Source: Variovorax paradoxus (lineage in GTDB: Bacteria > Pseudomonadota > Gammaproteobacteria > Burkholderiales > Burkholderiaceae_C). From it: a stretch of DNA of 64,000 nucleotides. Positions 33,353 through 41,353 of this stretch are shown one piece after another (position 1 is the first letter of the stretch; each line of letters opens with the position of its first letter). The stretch covers positions 4,092,001 through 4,156,000 of the forward strand of contig CP063166.1 of the NCBI GenBank assembly GCA_016806145.1, written 5' to 3'. The notes under the pieces were generated by a model. That model worked only from the letters and a program-made list of their open reading frames with translations, was not told where the DNA came from and made no database searches. The position numbers and the translations under genes are program-made.

Positions 33353-35352
33353 TGCAGTTCTCCCATCGACACCATCTCGTCCACGCCCCAGCTGAGTTCG
33401 ATGCGCCGGAGCGCCTCCTCGTAGAGCCGCCCCTCGGAGGTTTCGGCGGTTTCGGCGAAGCTCGGGCGAAAGGGAGCGCACCGCAGAGGACTCAAGGGAT
33501 TCAACTTCGGCGCCTGCTGCATCCGGAAATAGGCCACCGGTCCGCTGTCCCTCATGCGAACCAGCGTCTGTTCGAGCCGTCGGCACCAGGGCTCCCAATC
33601 GCGCCTGTCGATGGCCGTCTGCTTTTCGGCGATGTTCTCGATCAGCTCCATCATCTGGCGGATCGAATAGCTCGACACCAGCGTGCGACCGCCTTCCCCG
33701 CCCGGCTCGCCCGGGTGGTCGTCCCGTGAATCGGGATCATCATTGGAGGTCTCCTCGATCGGCACCAGCGGAAAGTCCGCCAACTGCCACCAGCCCTCGT
33801 CGACCCCCAGAGGCATCAGCTTGGCTGCCGCAATGCGTCCGAACTCGTCGATCACGGGGATGTCCGCTTCCTTCCGCGTGCCATCGGCATTCCACCGGCA
33901 GCGCACGACCCGAGGGCGGCGCCCCGTCCATGGGATGGTGCCACCGCTCACGACGCCTGGAATGCCTTCGGGCGTCAGCACCTGGAAGGCGAGTTCGTAG
34001 TCCAGCACTTCGGCGGGCAGCGAAAGGAATCCGCCATCGCCTGTCTCGCACCACGCGAGCCAGGCCACCGGCGGCGCCGTATGCAAGGTCTCGGGCCGTT
34101 CGAAGGAATCGCCGGCCGACAGGACCGTGGAACCATCGAAGGCCTCGGTCCATTGGATCGGCAGCAGATTGCCGACGACCTGATGGGCCTCGATTCCCCG
34201 GTCCGCATGCCAGTACAGGGGACCGGGCGCGAAGACGACGCCGGCCTCGAGATTTCCCGATGAAGGGCTCATCGCGTTCGCGAACCCCGGCCCCGTGAGA
34301 TTGCCCGAGCCCAGGTAGATCCAGGCGCCATTGCATCGGGGGGCGTTGCTGGCGTACTTCGCGCTGAACAGGAACTTGGCGTGCAGCGTCCGCGCACTGT
34401 TGTCGCCGAACAGCGGTGACGGGGCCGCAGCGGGTCTCACTTTCACGCCTTGGTCTTCCAGGGCCTGTACCGAGGACGCCACCGCCTGGCACGCCAGCCG
34501 GTTGACGAAGAGATCCACCTCCGCGGCCCGGGTCAACAACGAGGCCTCCTTCAGTGCGCGGATCGCCGCGACGGGCACCGAAGGCGCTTCCGACGGGCGG
34601 GTCCCCGATTCGTAGAAACCGGAGCCCATGGCCAGATAGTTTCGGGGGCCGGATTCGCTTTCGGCCTTCACCTTGGTCGGCAGTTGGCTCAGCAAGGAGG
34701 CATGCCTGTTGTCGAAGAACCGCGGTTCGCCCGCTGCCGCCGCCGCGCACCGTGCCATCCAGGCATCGAGCAGTTGGACATGCTCGGAGCCCGACGGCGA
34801 TGCGTCCAGCAGCCGGGTGTCGAACCACGCCCGGATGGCACCCAGCAGCCCCTGGGCGGCACCGATGTCCGCGCACGCCCGGCGATCGTCGGCCGCGGGC
34901 TCCGCCAACGAATCGCTGTCGACCTCGACGCGCCACGCCAGATCGAGGCTGTCCTCGAGCGTCTGGCGTGTCCAGTTTCCCGTCGCAACGACCAATCGCA
35001 GACGCCAGCGATCGCGCTGCTCCAGATGGCGATAGCCCAAGAGCGCGACCTTGGCGTGCAGCAGCCGAAAGGGCTTGTCCCGCGCCTCCAGGATCGCGAG
35101 ATGAGCGATGCCCGGCGCGTCGATGAAGCCGATCGGCGGATGGCCAGGGTCGACGATCAGGGCCAGCGCGACGTGACCCTGGCTGGCGCGCTGGTCCTTC
35201 GTGAGCGCCGTGAAGCGCTCGGCTGCGTCGTTCAGGAACGGGGCATCGGCCGAATATCCGCAGATCCAGCCGAAATGACCAACGTAGCCTTCAGGCGCAT
35301 CGAAATGCTGAGCCAGCGAAGGCAGGCTCAGACGACCACGGTCACTGCTCAT
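33349..35352 (-). CDS. Phospholipase-D/Tdp1-like protein with two HKN motifs
   Basis: 667 residues. Two catalytic half-sites are visible: H99-x-K101 (LLHAKVALLGY) with N126 (VVATGNWT), and H324-x-K326 (LHAKFLFSAKY) with N351 (YLGSGNLTG). This H-x-K ... G-N pattern, rather than a full HKD, is the arrangement of tyrosyl-DNA phosphodiesterase 1 and related PLD nucleases. There is no signal peptide, so it acts in the cytosol, presumably on DNA ends or protein-DNA links. The C-terminal third (from about 440) is an unassigned domain. It overlaps the unknown first gene by 11 bases and the helicase gene by four, implying coupled translation and a shared complex. Confidence 0.8.
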   Translation of the reverse strand: MSSDRGRLSLPSLAQHFDAPEGYVGHFGWICGYSADAPFLNDAAERFTALTKDQRASQGHVALALIVDPGHPPIGFIDAPGIAHLAILEARDKPFRLLHAKVALLGYRHLEQRDRWRLRLVVATGNWTRQTLEDSLDLAWRVEVDSDSLAEPAADDRRACADIGAAQGLLGAIRAWFDTRLLDASPSGSEHVQLLDAWMARCAAAAAGEPRFFDNRHASLLSQLPTKVKAESESGPRNYLAMGSGFYESGTRPSEAPSVPVAAIRALKEASLLTRAAEVDLFVNRLACQAVASSVQALEDQGVKVRPAAAPSPLFGDNSARTLHAKFLFSAKYASNAPRCNGAWIYLGSGNLTGPGFANAMSPSSGNLEAGVVFAPGPLYWHADRGIEAHQVVGNLLPIQWTEAFDGSTVLSAGDSFERPETLHTAPPVAWLAWCETGDGGFLSLPAEVLDYELAFQVLTPEGIPGVVSGGTIPWTGRRPRVVRCRWNADGTRKEADIPVIDEFGRIAAAKLMPLGVDEGWWQLADFPLVPIEETSNDDPDSRDDHPGEPGGEGGRTLVSSYSIRQMMELIENIAEKQTAIDRRDWEPWCRRLEQTLVRMRDSGPVAYFRMQQAPKLNPLSPLRCAPFRPSFAETAETSEGRLYEEALRRIELSWGVDEMVSMGELQ

Positions 35353-36634
35353 GCGCCGCCTCCGATCGATTCCTTTGAAGCCATTCGCCGAGACGGCCTT
35401 GCATGTCGAGGTTCAGCAGGTACAGGTTGCGCACGCGATAGGAAATTCCGGTGGGAACGCGAACGTCGCCCGTCGGGCCATCGTCGTCTTCGTCCGCCTG
35501 CGAGGATTCCTCGATGGCCGTGCCGCGAAATGCCGCGCCCGCCGGCCGTACCTCGCTGCCGGCGAGGCGAAGCACCCTGCCGTCGCGCTCGACCAGGCCC
35601 CGGAGAACCTGCGCCGGGCTGTCGGCCGCGCACAGGCGGGAGAAATCGAGGGCTTCCGCGTCTCGATGCCCGAGCGCGAGGAATTCGTTCGCCGTCCGCC
35701 GCAGCGCATCGATGGAATGCCCGGTGCGTCGCGCCGCGTCATCGATGGAGGTCGGCCGCCCTTCGGGCCCCATGGCCCCCTCCACCGCATCGAGCGTCGC
35801 GATGGCGGCATCGCGAACGGCAAAGAACGCAGCGCCCGCCTGCAGGTCGTGCCAATGCCTATCGTCCGAAATCTCGGCGGGCCTGCGCCAATCCGTCGTC
35901 GGGTCGGTGTCGAGACGAGCGACCCAGTTCAATGCGCTGCGTCGACGCAGGCGACTGTCGGGCTCCTCGTTCTTTCCACCCAGTTCGAGCCGTGCCCGGA
36001 TCTGCGTGCAGGCGGAAGCCGGCAACGCCAGCAAGGGAGACAACGCGTCGCTCAAGTAGGCGGTGTCGGTGCGGTTTTCCTCTCCGCGCACCCACTTCAC
36101 GAGATGGTCGACCACGGACCGGTTGTAGGGCGAGTAAGGCCGGCACGCATCTTCGACGAACGCCTCTCCTTCGTCCGAGGCGCGAAAGGCATTGAAGCGT
36201 GTGGCGCCGTTCTCGGCAAATCCCAGTGCGGGCAATGCCCGTACCGCCGCCATGCGCATCGGCTGGCTCACGTAGAAGCCGCGTCGCGCGACCTTCCTGA
36301 AAGAAAGATCGGCGGTCTGTCCCTGCAGCTTGGTGCGGCCTCGCAGGCGGGCATCGGGTTGCCACCCCTGGCCCTTGAAAGCCAGGCAGCATGCCAATGC
36401 CTCGACGGCATTCGCGACCTCGATGTTCTGCACCTTGCCTCCGCGCAGTCGCACACGCTCGGCCACCACGATCCCCAGGGTCGCCAGCAGGAAGCGCTTG
36501 CCGTACCAGACACCACCCATGCCGGGAACGGCAAGCTCATTGAACCGTCGGATGGTCGCAGCGAGCCCCAGGCTTCGGGTGCGACGAGAAATCGGAAGCT
36601 GCTCAGGCCCCAATAGTCCCCAGACTCCTCCCAT
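35342..36634 (-). CDS. Unrecognised 430-residue protein, first gene of helicase/PLD operon
   Basis: 430 residues; the ATG has an AAGAGGGG ribosome site eight bases upstream. I do not recognise the family. The N-terminal third contains a hydrophobic helix-rich segment (FLLATLGIVVAERVRLRGG, about 48-66, then VANAVEALACCLAF) that could be a core helix rather than a membrane span. The middle is rich in Arg and aromatic residues. A second region (about 275-330) has the look of a small winged helix (SIDDAARRTGHSIDALRRTA). It ends with an acidic linker (SSQADEDDDGP) and a helical tail. No catalytic motif is evident, so it may be a DNA-binding or sensor subunit for the PLD and helicase proteins. Confidence 0.75.
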   Translation of the reverse strand: MGGVWGLLGPEQLPISRRTRSLGLAATIRRFNELAVPGMGGVWYGKRFLLATLGIVVAERVRLRGGKVQNIEVANAVEALACCLAFKGQGWQPDARLRGRTKLQGQTADLSFRKVARRGFYVSQPMRMAAVRALPALGFAENGATRFNAFRASDEGEAFVEDACRPYSPYNRSVVDHLVKWVRGEENRTDTAYLSDALSPLLALPASACTQIRARLELGGKNEEPDSRLRRRSALNWVARLDTDPTTDWRRPAEISDDRHWHDLQAGAAFFAVRDAAIATLDAVEGAMGPEGRPTSIDDAARRTGHSIDALRRTANEFLALGHRDAEALDFSRLCAADSPAQVLRGLVERDGRVLRLAGSEVRPAGAAFRGTAIEESSQADEDDDGPTGDVRVPTGISYRVRNLYLLNLDMQGRLGEWLQRNRSEAAHEQ

Positions 36635-36660
36635 TCATACCCCTCTTTTTTTTGATTGAG

Positions 36661-36702
36661 CGCTCCCCGCGTTCCATTTCACCGGTCGTTAGCGCGGGAG
36701 CG
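36661..36702. promoter_or_regulatory. Imperfect inverted repeat upstream of the helicase/PLD operon
   Basis: CGCTCCCCGCG and CGCGGGAGCG pair with one bulged base around a 21-base loop, 27 bases upstream of the first gene's start on the minus strand. In this position it could be an operator or leader hairpin for the three-gene operon. The 136-base gap to the next gene holds nothing else recognisable. Confidence 0.4.
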
Positions 36703-36770
36703 AGTTTCAGTCTATCCGTCGTGCGTTGCGCACGGCGCAGGCCGTGGCGAACTCGATGCTCACCGGAATC

Positions 36771-38525
36771 TCACTGCATCCGCGGCAGATTCCCGATCCG
36801 CACCAGCATCTCGGTGAACATCTGCATGTCCGCGTCGAGGTCGGGCACTTCCTTGTATTCCTTGGCGTTGTGCGCGGTGTATTTCTTGCCGGGCATCGCG
36901 GGGCCGAAGTTGATCGCGTTGGGCATCAGCTTGGCGGTGGTGCTGCCGGCCGTGGGCACGGGCTTGGCCTCCAGCCCGGTGGTGTCGCCGTAGATGTTCA
37001 GCAGCGTCGAGAGCCAGGCGCCCTTGGGATCGCGCGCCATCCAGTTGCCTTGGTCGTACTGGATGTCGGGCTTGACCTTGGCGGCGTCGGCCCAGGCCTG
37101 CACCTTCGCGGTGACCTGGGCCTTGAGTTCATCGGGCGTGCGGCCGCGCGGCATGCGCACGTTGACCGTGACCTCGACGCGACCGTCGGCGCCCGCGCGC
37201 ACCAGGTTCGGCGAGAAGGTCAGCGGGCCCATGAAGTCGTCGGCATAGCCCAGGCCCAGCTTCTCGCCAAGGTAGCCCGTGCCGTAGAGCGCATCGAGGT
37301 AGTCGACCGCCTGGCGAAAGCCGTTGGGCGCGAGCGCGAGGCCCGACTCCTTGAGGAACAGCGCGAGGCGCGGCACGGGGTTCACGCCCTCCTCGGGCCG
37401 CGAACCATGGGCCGAGACGCCGGTCACCTTGAGCTCGATGCTGTCGGCGCCGCGCGCGATGTCGATGGCGAACTTGCCGCCCTGGACTTCGTACTTGCGC
37501 ACGAAGCCGGCCTTCGCGGCCTCGAGCGTCGCGGCCGCCGCGCCGAGGTCGCCGCCCTTGAGCGTGGCGGTGGCGGTCTGCGCGATCGCATTGGCCGAGG
37601 CGGCACCGGCCATCGCGACGATGGCGGTGGCCGCGGGGTCGGCGGGCTGCGCGGGGAAGAACACCTTGAGCGCGCCCGAGCCCTTCTCGGCCACGACCGC
37701 CGGGTACTTGCTGTCGAGCACGATGTTGTAGGCCGGCAGCGCCGTCTTGTTGCGGTAGTAGAGCATCGCGTCGCCACCGGTCTCCTCGGTGGTCTCGATC
37801 ATCAGACGGATGCCGCGCTCGAGCGGCAGGCCGCTGTCCTTGACGGCCTTCATCGCATAGAGCACGGCGGCGATCGAACCCTTGTCGTCGATGGTGCCGC
37901 GGCCGTAGAGCAAGTCGCCCACGCGGGTCATGGTGAAGGGATCGAGTCGGGTGCCGTCGTCGAGCACCCATTCGGACAGCACGGCGGGCACCACGTCGGC
38001 ATGCGTGAGGATGCCGAACTCCTCGCTGCCGCTTCCCTGGAGGCTGACCTCGAAGATGCGGTTGTCGACGTTGCGCCAGTTCAGGCCGAAGTCCTTCGCC
38101 ATCGTCTCGACCAGCCGGCCGAAGTCGAGGATCGCGGGACTCTCGTGCGGCGGCACCTGCACGTTGCGCACGGTCGGGATCGCGACCATGGCGCCGATGG
38201 TCGCGATCGCCGCCTGCTGGTTGTGCAGCCGGTTGTACAGGCCGAGCAGGCGCGCGATGTCGACCAGCGCATCGCCTGCGAGCGGCTGGCGCCGGCCATA
38301 CGCGGACACGGCCGCGGCCAGCTCCTTGTTCGCGGGGTTCGCGGCCACGGCCTGGGCCAGGAAGGCATGGAAGTCCTTCGCAGTCTGGCCGGCCTGCCAG
38401 CGCGCGGCGAGCTGGTCGAGGGCGGGCTTCTTGAGCGTGTCGGCGAAGGCCGTGCCGCCAACGGCGAGCACGGCGCAGCCGAGGGACAGGGCGGGCAGCG
38501 AAAGGCGGGAAAGACGCGATGGCAT
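36771..38525 (-). CDS. Exported M20 family peptidase (PepV-like dipeptidase)
   Basis: 584 residues with a cleavable signal peptide (cut expected after GGTAFA near residue 28). The M20 metallopeptidase ligands are in order: H175 (THADVVP), D213-D214-K215 (GTIDDKG) and E247-E248 (ETTEETGGD). A lid domain follows, with the later His in GVSAHGSRPEEG. The length, with a roughly 100-residue helical N-terminal extension, exceeds PepV (about 470). It would release amino acids from dipeptides in the periplasm using two zinc ions. It is the first ordinary-GC gene on the right side of the helicase/PLD block. Confidence 0.83.
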   Translation of the reverse strand: MPSRLSRLSLPALSLGCAVLAVGGTAFADTLKKPALDQLAARWQAGQTAKDFHAFLAQAVAANPANKELAAAVSAYGRRQPLAGDALVDIARLLGLYNRLHNQQAAIATIGAMVAIPTVRNVQVPPHESPAILDFGRLVETMAKDFGLNWRNVDNRIFEVSLQGSGSEEFGILTHADVVPAVLSEWVLDDGTRLDPFTMTRVGDLLYGRGTIDDKGSIAAVLYAMKAVKDSGLPLERGIRLMIETTEETGGDAMLYYRNKTALPAYNIVLDSKYPAVVAEKGSGALKVFFPAQPADPAATAIVAMAGAASANAIAQTATATLKGGDLGAAAATLEAAKAGFVRKYEVQGGKFAIDIARGADSIELKVTGVSAHGSRPEEGVNPVPRLALFLKESGLALAPNGFRQAVDYLDALYGTGYLGEKLGLGYADDFMGPLTFSPNLVRAGADGRVEVTVNVRMPRGRTPDELKAQVTAKVQAWADAAKVKPDIQYDQGNWMARDPKGAWLSTLLNIYGDTTGLEAKPVPTAGSTTAKLMPNAINFGPAMPGKKYTAHNAKEYKEVPDLDADMQMFTEMLVRIGNLPRMQ

Positions 38526-38609
38526 GGAGGAGCTCCCTCGTGGCAGATACATCCGCCGACGATAGCCGAGCCCACGTCACAAGCAGCCTCGCGACGCGGG
38601 CCCCAACGA

Positions 38610-38644
38610 AAAACCGGGCCACGCTCGTCGCGTGGCCCGGTTTT
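38610..38644. terminator. Rho-independent terminator after the DUF4148 gene
   Basis: A 14-bp perfect stem AAAACCGGGCCACG / CGTGGCCCGGTTTT with a seven-base loop. T runs on both strands allow termination in both directions. It lies 45 bases after the minus-strand DUF4148 gene and before the M20 peptidase start. Confidence 0.9.
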
Positions 38645-38688
38645 CGAACCAATTCTCTTCAGCAGAAAGCGGCTTGCGCCGCCCGGCC

Positions 38689-39030
38689 TCACAGGCCGGC
38701 TTGACGCGTCAGCGTGCGGGCTTGCGCGGGGATCACGCTGCCCGGGAACGATTCGCGGCGCAGGTTCTGGCCGGGAGCGTGGGCAGCTGCCACGGCTTCG
38801 CCACGCACCACGGCGCGGTCGGTGTTGCCGGCCACCACGGGTGCCAGGTTGGCGGTCGCGCCGTCGGCGTAGATGTTGCCTTCGCGGGCAGCGGCGGCAG
38901 CCTGGGGCGCCACGTCGGCGCGGCTGTAGCCGGCGGTCACGGAATGCACGCCTTCATAGGTTTCGGCGTGGGCGCCGGCAACGGCGATCAGCGACAGGGC
39001 GGCGGCAGCGAGGATGTTCGAGGTCTTCAT
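38689..39030 (-). CDS. DUF4148-type small exported protein
   Basis: 113 residues with a signal peptide ending AGAHA (about residue 22), then ETYEGVHSVTAGYSRADV and a repetitive Ala-rich middle, ending NLRRESFPGSVIPAQARTLT. This order is characteristic of the DUF4148 proteins that occur in several copies in Variovorax and Burkholderia genomes. They are predicted periplasmic, and the function is unknown. An AAGGAAAG ribosome site precedes the start and a strong terminator follows, so it is a monocistronic, probably well-expressed gene. Its base composition is a little lower than that of its neighbours. Confidence 0.72.
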   Translation of the reverse strand: MKTSNILAAAALSLIAVAGAHAETYEGVHSVTAGYSRADVAPQAAAAAREGNIYADGATANLAPVVAGNTDRAVVRGEAVAAAHAPGQNLRRESFPGSVIPAQARTLTRQAGL

Positions 39031-39180
39031 ACGAGTGTCTTTCCTTGGATGGTCTTCTTTTGGACGGGCTCGAAGTTTGCCCCAGGAAACAAGGGAAAAC
39101 CCTCGCTCGAATGAACCACGGTGTTCATGAAATTGAAACAATGACGGGGAACTTTCCGACGACGACGCCCAAATGGCTAC

Positions 39181-39194
39181 ATTCGGCGCCGAAT
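39181..39194. promoter_or_regulatory. Perfect 14-bp palindrome ATTCGGCGCCGAAT
   Basis: The sequence is its own reverse complement and lies in the 200-base gap between the DUF4148 start and the end of the exported-protein gene. It could be a protein-binding site in the DUF4148 promoter region or a short terminator for the gene on its right. Confidence 0.35.
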
Positions 39195-39230
39195 CGGCGC
39201 TGATCGGGCCGTCCGTCGGATACCTTCCGG

Positions 39231-40091
39231 CTACCGCGGCCAGGCCCGCAGCACGGCGCGGATCGCGCGCGTGTCGCCGGCCTTGACCTCGGCGCGGTAG
39301 CTGCCGACCAGCGCCTCGCGCTCGCCATCGGCCTGCGCGTCGCCGCGCCAGGCCGCGAGCGCGGCGATCTCGTCCTCGCCGAGCGCCGACAGCCACACCA
39401 GCGTGAGCTGCCGCTCGAACTCGCGCGCGACGATCAGCAGGTTGCGCTGGCGCGTGGAGGTCACGCCGCGCGACCACAACGAGTCGATGGCGCCCTCGAG
39501 CGTGGCCTCGGGCAGCGCGCTGAACTGGGCCGCGTTGCCGCGCGCCAGCTGCTTGACCACGGCGGTCATCAGCAGCTCGCTCGAGAAGTCGATCTCGCGC
39601 AGGTCGGCCACCGCCATGCGCTCGAGCAGCGCGGTGCGCGCCGGTCCCGGCGGCTGGGCCTGCTGGCGCTTGACGAAGTCGGCGCGGGCCGCGTCGTCCA
39701 TCGCGCCATAGTCGGCGCGCACCTTCGCGAGGTGCGCGACCGCGGCCAGCGCCGCGGGCGACGGCGCCGCGCCGCCCTGCCCGGCAGCCGCCACGGCCGT
39801 GCGCACCGCGGCAACCGCGGCGTTCGCGTCGAAGGCATGGGCCGAGGCGGCATCGAGCGCCTTGAGCGCACCGCCCGCGATGGCTTCGTCGGCCGGCTCG
39901 AGCTGCTGCCTGGCGCCGCGCGCCACGGCGCCGGGCGCGTAGGCCGCCTGGTAGCGCGCCGCCACGCCCTCGAATTGCAGCAGCGCCTGTGCGCGGTCCT
40001 GGGCCACGGCGGGCGCGGCGGCCAGCAGCAGCGAGAGCGGGAGGCCGAGGGCCAGGGCGGCCAGGCAACGGGAGCGGAGGAACGACAGCAT
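39231..40091 (-). CDS. Exported protein of unknown function
   Basis: 286 residues. A clear signal peptide (FLRSRCLAALALGLPLSLLL, with cleavage after AVA near residue 30) leads into an Ala-rich helical protein without a recognisable domain or cysteine pair. One conserved-looking stretch is LWSRGVTSTRQRNLLIVAREFERQ around 205-230. It is divergent from the HtrA-like protease gene across 173 bases. I cannot name a family. Confidence 0.65.
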   Translation of the reverse strand: MLSFLRSRCLAALALGLPLSLLLAAAPAVAQDRAQALLQFEGVAARYQAAYAPGAVARGARQQLEPADEAIAGGALKALDAASAHAFDANAAVAAVRTAVAAAGQGGAAPSPAALAAVAHLAKVRADYGAMDDAARADFVKRQQAQPPGPARTALLERMAVADLREIDFSSELLMTAVVKQLARGNAAQFSALPEATLEGAIDSLWSRGVTSTRQRNLLIVAREFERQLTLVWLSALGEDEIAALAAWRGDAQADGEREALVGSYRAEVKAGDTRAIRAVLRAWPR

Positions 40092-40264
40092 GGCGCGATT
40101 ATTGGCGCCGGCCCGGGAGGGCCGCGTCGGACGAGCGCCAGCCGGGCACCCCGGAAAAATCGCGGCGCGCGCAGAACCGAAAGCGCTCGGCGCGATCGCA
40201 ATCCCACGCCGGTCACCGCGGCCCGCTAAAGTCCGCCCCGCTCCCGCTCAATGCCCACCGCGCC

Positions 40265-41350
40265 ATGCGAACCCTCTTCCTCCTCCCGCTCCTCCTTTCG
40301 ACCACCCTGCTCGCCCTGCCCGGCCATGCCCAGCCGCGCGCCGAGGCCACCCCGCGCCCGATCGCCGCGCGCGGCGCGCTCGGGGCCGAGGAGCAGAACA
40401 ACATCGCCGTGTTCAAGGCCGCCTCGCCCGCGGTGGTCAACATCACCTCGATCGGGCTCGAGCGCGGCCTGTTCTCGCTCAACGTGCAGCAGGTGCCGCA
40501 AGGCACGGGCACCGGCTTCGTCTGGGACACGCAGGGCCACATCGTCACCAACTACCACGTGATCCAGAACGCGGCCGCCGCGCGCGTGACGCTGGCCGAC
40601 CAGAGCAGCCACCGTGCACAGCTCGTGGGCGTGTTCCCCGATCGCGACCTCGCGGTGCTGCGCATCGACGCGCCCGCGGCCAAGCTGCGGCCGCTGCCGC
40701 TGGGCAGCAGCGCCGACCTGCAGGTGGGCCAGAAGGTCTACGCCATCGGCAATCCCTTCGGGCTCGACCAGACGCTGACCACCGGCATCGTGAGCGCGCT
40801 CAACCGCGAGATCGATTCGGTCAACCGGCGCACCATCCGCGGCGCGATCCAGACCGATGCCGCGATCAATCCCGGCAACTCGGGCGGCCCGCTGCTCGAT
40901 TCGGCGGGCCGGCTGATCGGGGTCAACACCGCCATCTTCAGCCCCTCGGGCGCGAGCGCGGGCATCGGTTTCTCGATCCCCGTGGACGAGGTCAACCGCA
41001 TCGTGCCGCGGCTGATCCGCGACGGCCGCTTCGTGCGCCCCGCGCTGGGCCTGACCTATGCGCCCAAGGAACTCAACAGCGCGCTCGACCTGCCGCGCGG
41101 CGTGGCGATCCTGCGCGTGCAGCCCGACAGCCCGGCCGCGCGCGCGGGCCTGCGTGCCTTCGCGCGCGGCGAGCGCGGCATCGTGCCGGGCGACGTGATC
41201 ACCGCGATCGACGGCGCGGCCGTCAGCAGCGCCGACGACGTGCTGACCGTGCTCGAGCGCCTGCAGCCCGGCGACGCGGTCGAGCTCACGCTGTGGCGCG
41301 CGGGCGCGACGCGGCGCCAGAAGGCCACGCTCGCGACCTCGGAGGAATAA
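40265..41350 (+). CDS. HtrA/Deg-like trypsin-type serine protease with PDZ domain
   Basis: 361 residues with a signal peptide (cleavage after GHA near 22). The S1C catalytic triad is H98 (TNYHVI), D128 (DRDLAVL) and S206 (GNSGGP). A single PDZ domain follows from about 255 to 345 (VLRVQPDSPAARAGLR ... GDVITAIDG). It is shorter than DegP, which has two PDZ domains, and resembles DegS-like or plant Deg-like periplasmic proteases for misfolded or regulatory substrates. No membrane anchor beyond the signal is evident. It converges on the lytic transglycosylase gene with three bases between their stops. Confidence 0.88.
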   Translation: MRTLFLLPLLLSTTLLALPGHAQPRAEATPRPIAARGALGAEEQNNIAVFKAASPAVVNITSIGLERGLFSLNVQQVPQGTGTGFVWDTQGHIVTNYHVIQNAAAARVTLADQSSHRAQLVGVFPDRDLAVLRIDAPAAKLRPLPLGSSADLQVGQKVYAIGNPFGLDQTLTTGIVSALNREIDSVNRRTIRGAIQTDAAINPGNSGGPLLDSAGRLIGVNTAIFSPSGASAGIGFSIPVDEVNRIVPRLIRDGRFVRPALGLTYAPKELNSALDLPRGVAILRVQPDSPAARAGLRAFARGERGIVPGDVITAIDGAAVSSADDVLTVLERLQPGDAVELTLWRAGATRRQKATLATSEE

Positions 41351-41353
41351 GCG

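Noticed and set aside
30695..36634. Direct naming of the three-gene operon as DISARM
   Set aside because: The helicase and PLD parts fit loosely, but there is no DUF1998 protein and no methyltransferase, and the third protein is unrelated to anything in DISARM that I know.
36726..39203. An 825-codon plus-strand frame opposite the M20 peptidase
   Set aside because: Shadow of the peptidase and DUF4148 genes; the M20 metal ligands are all on the minus strand.
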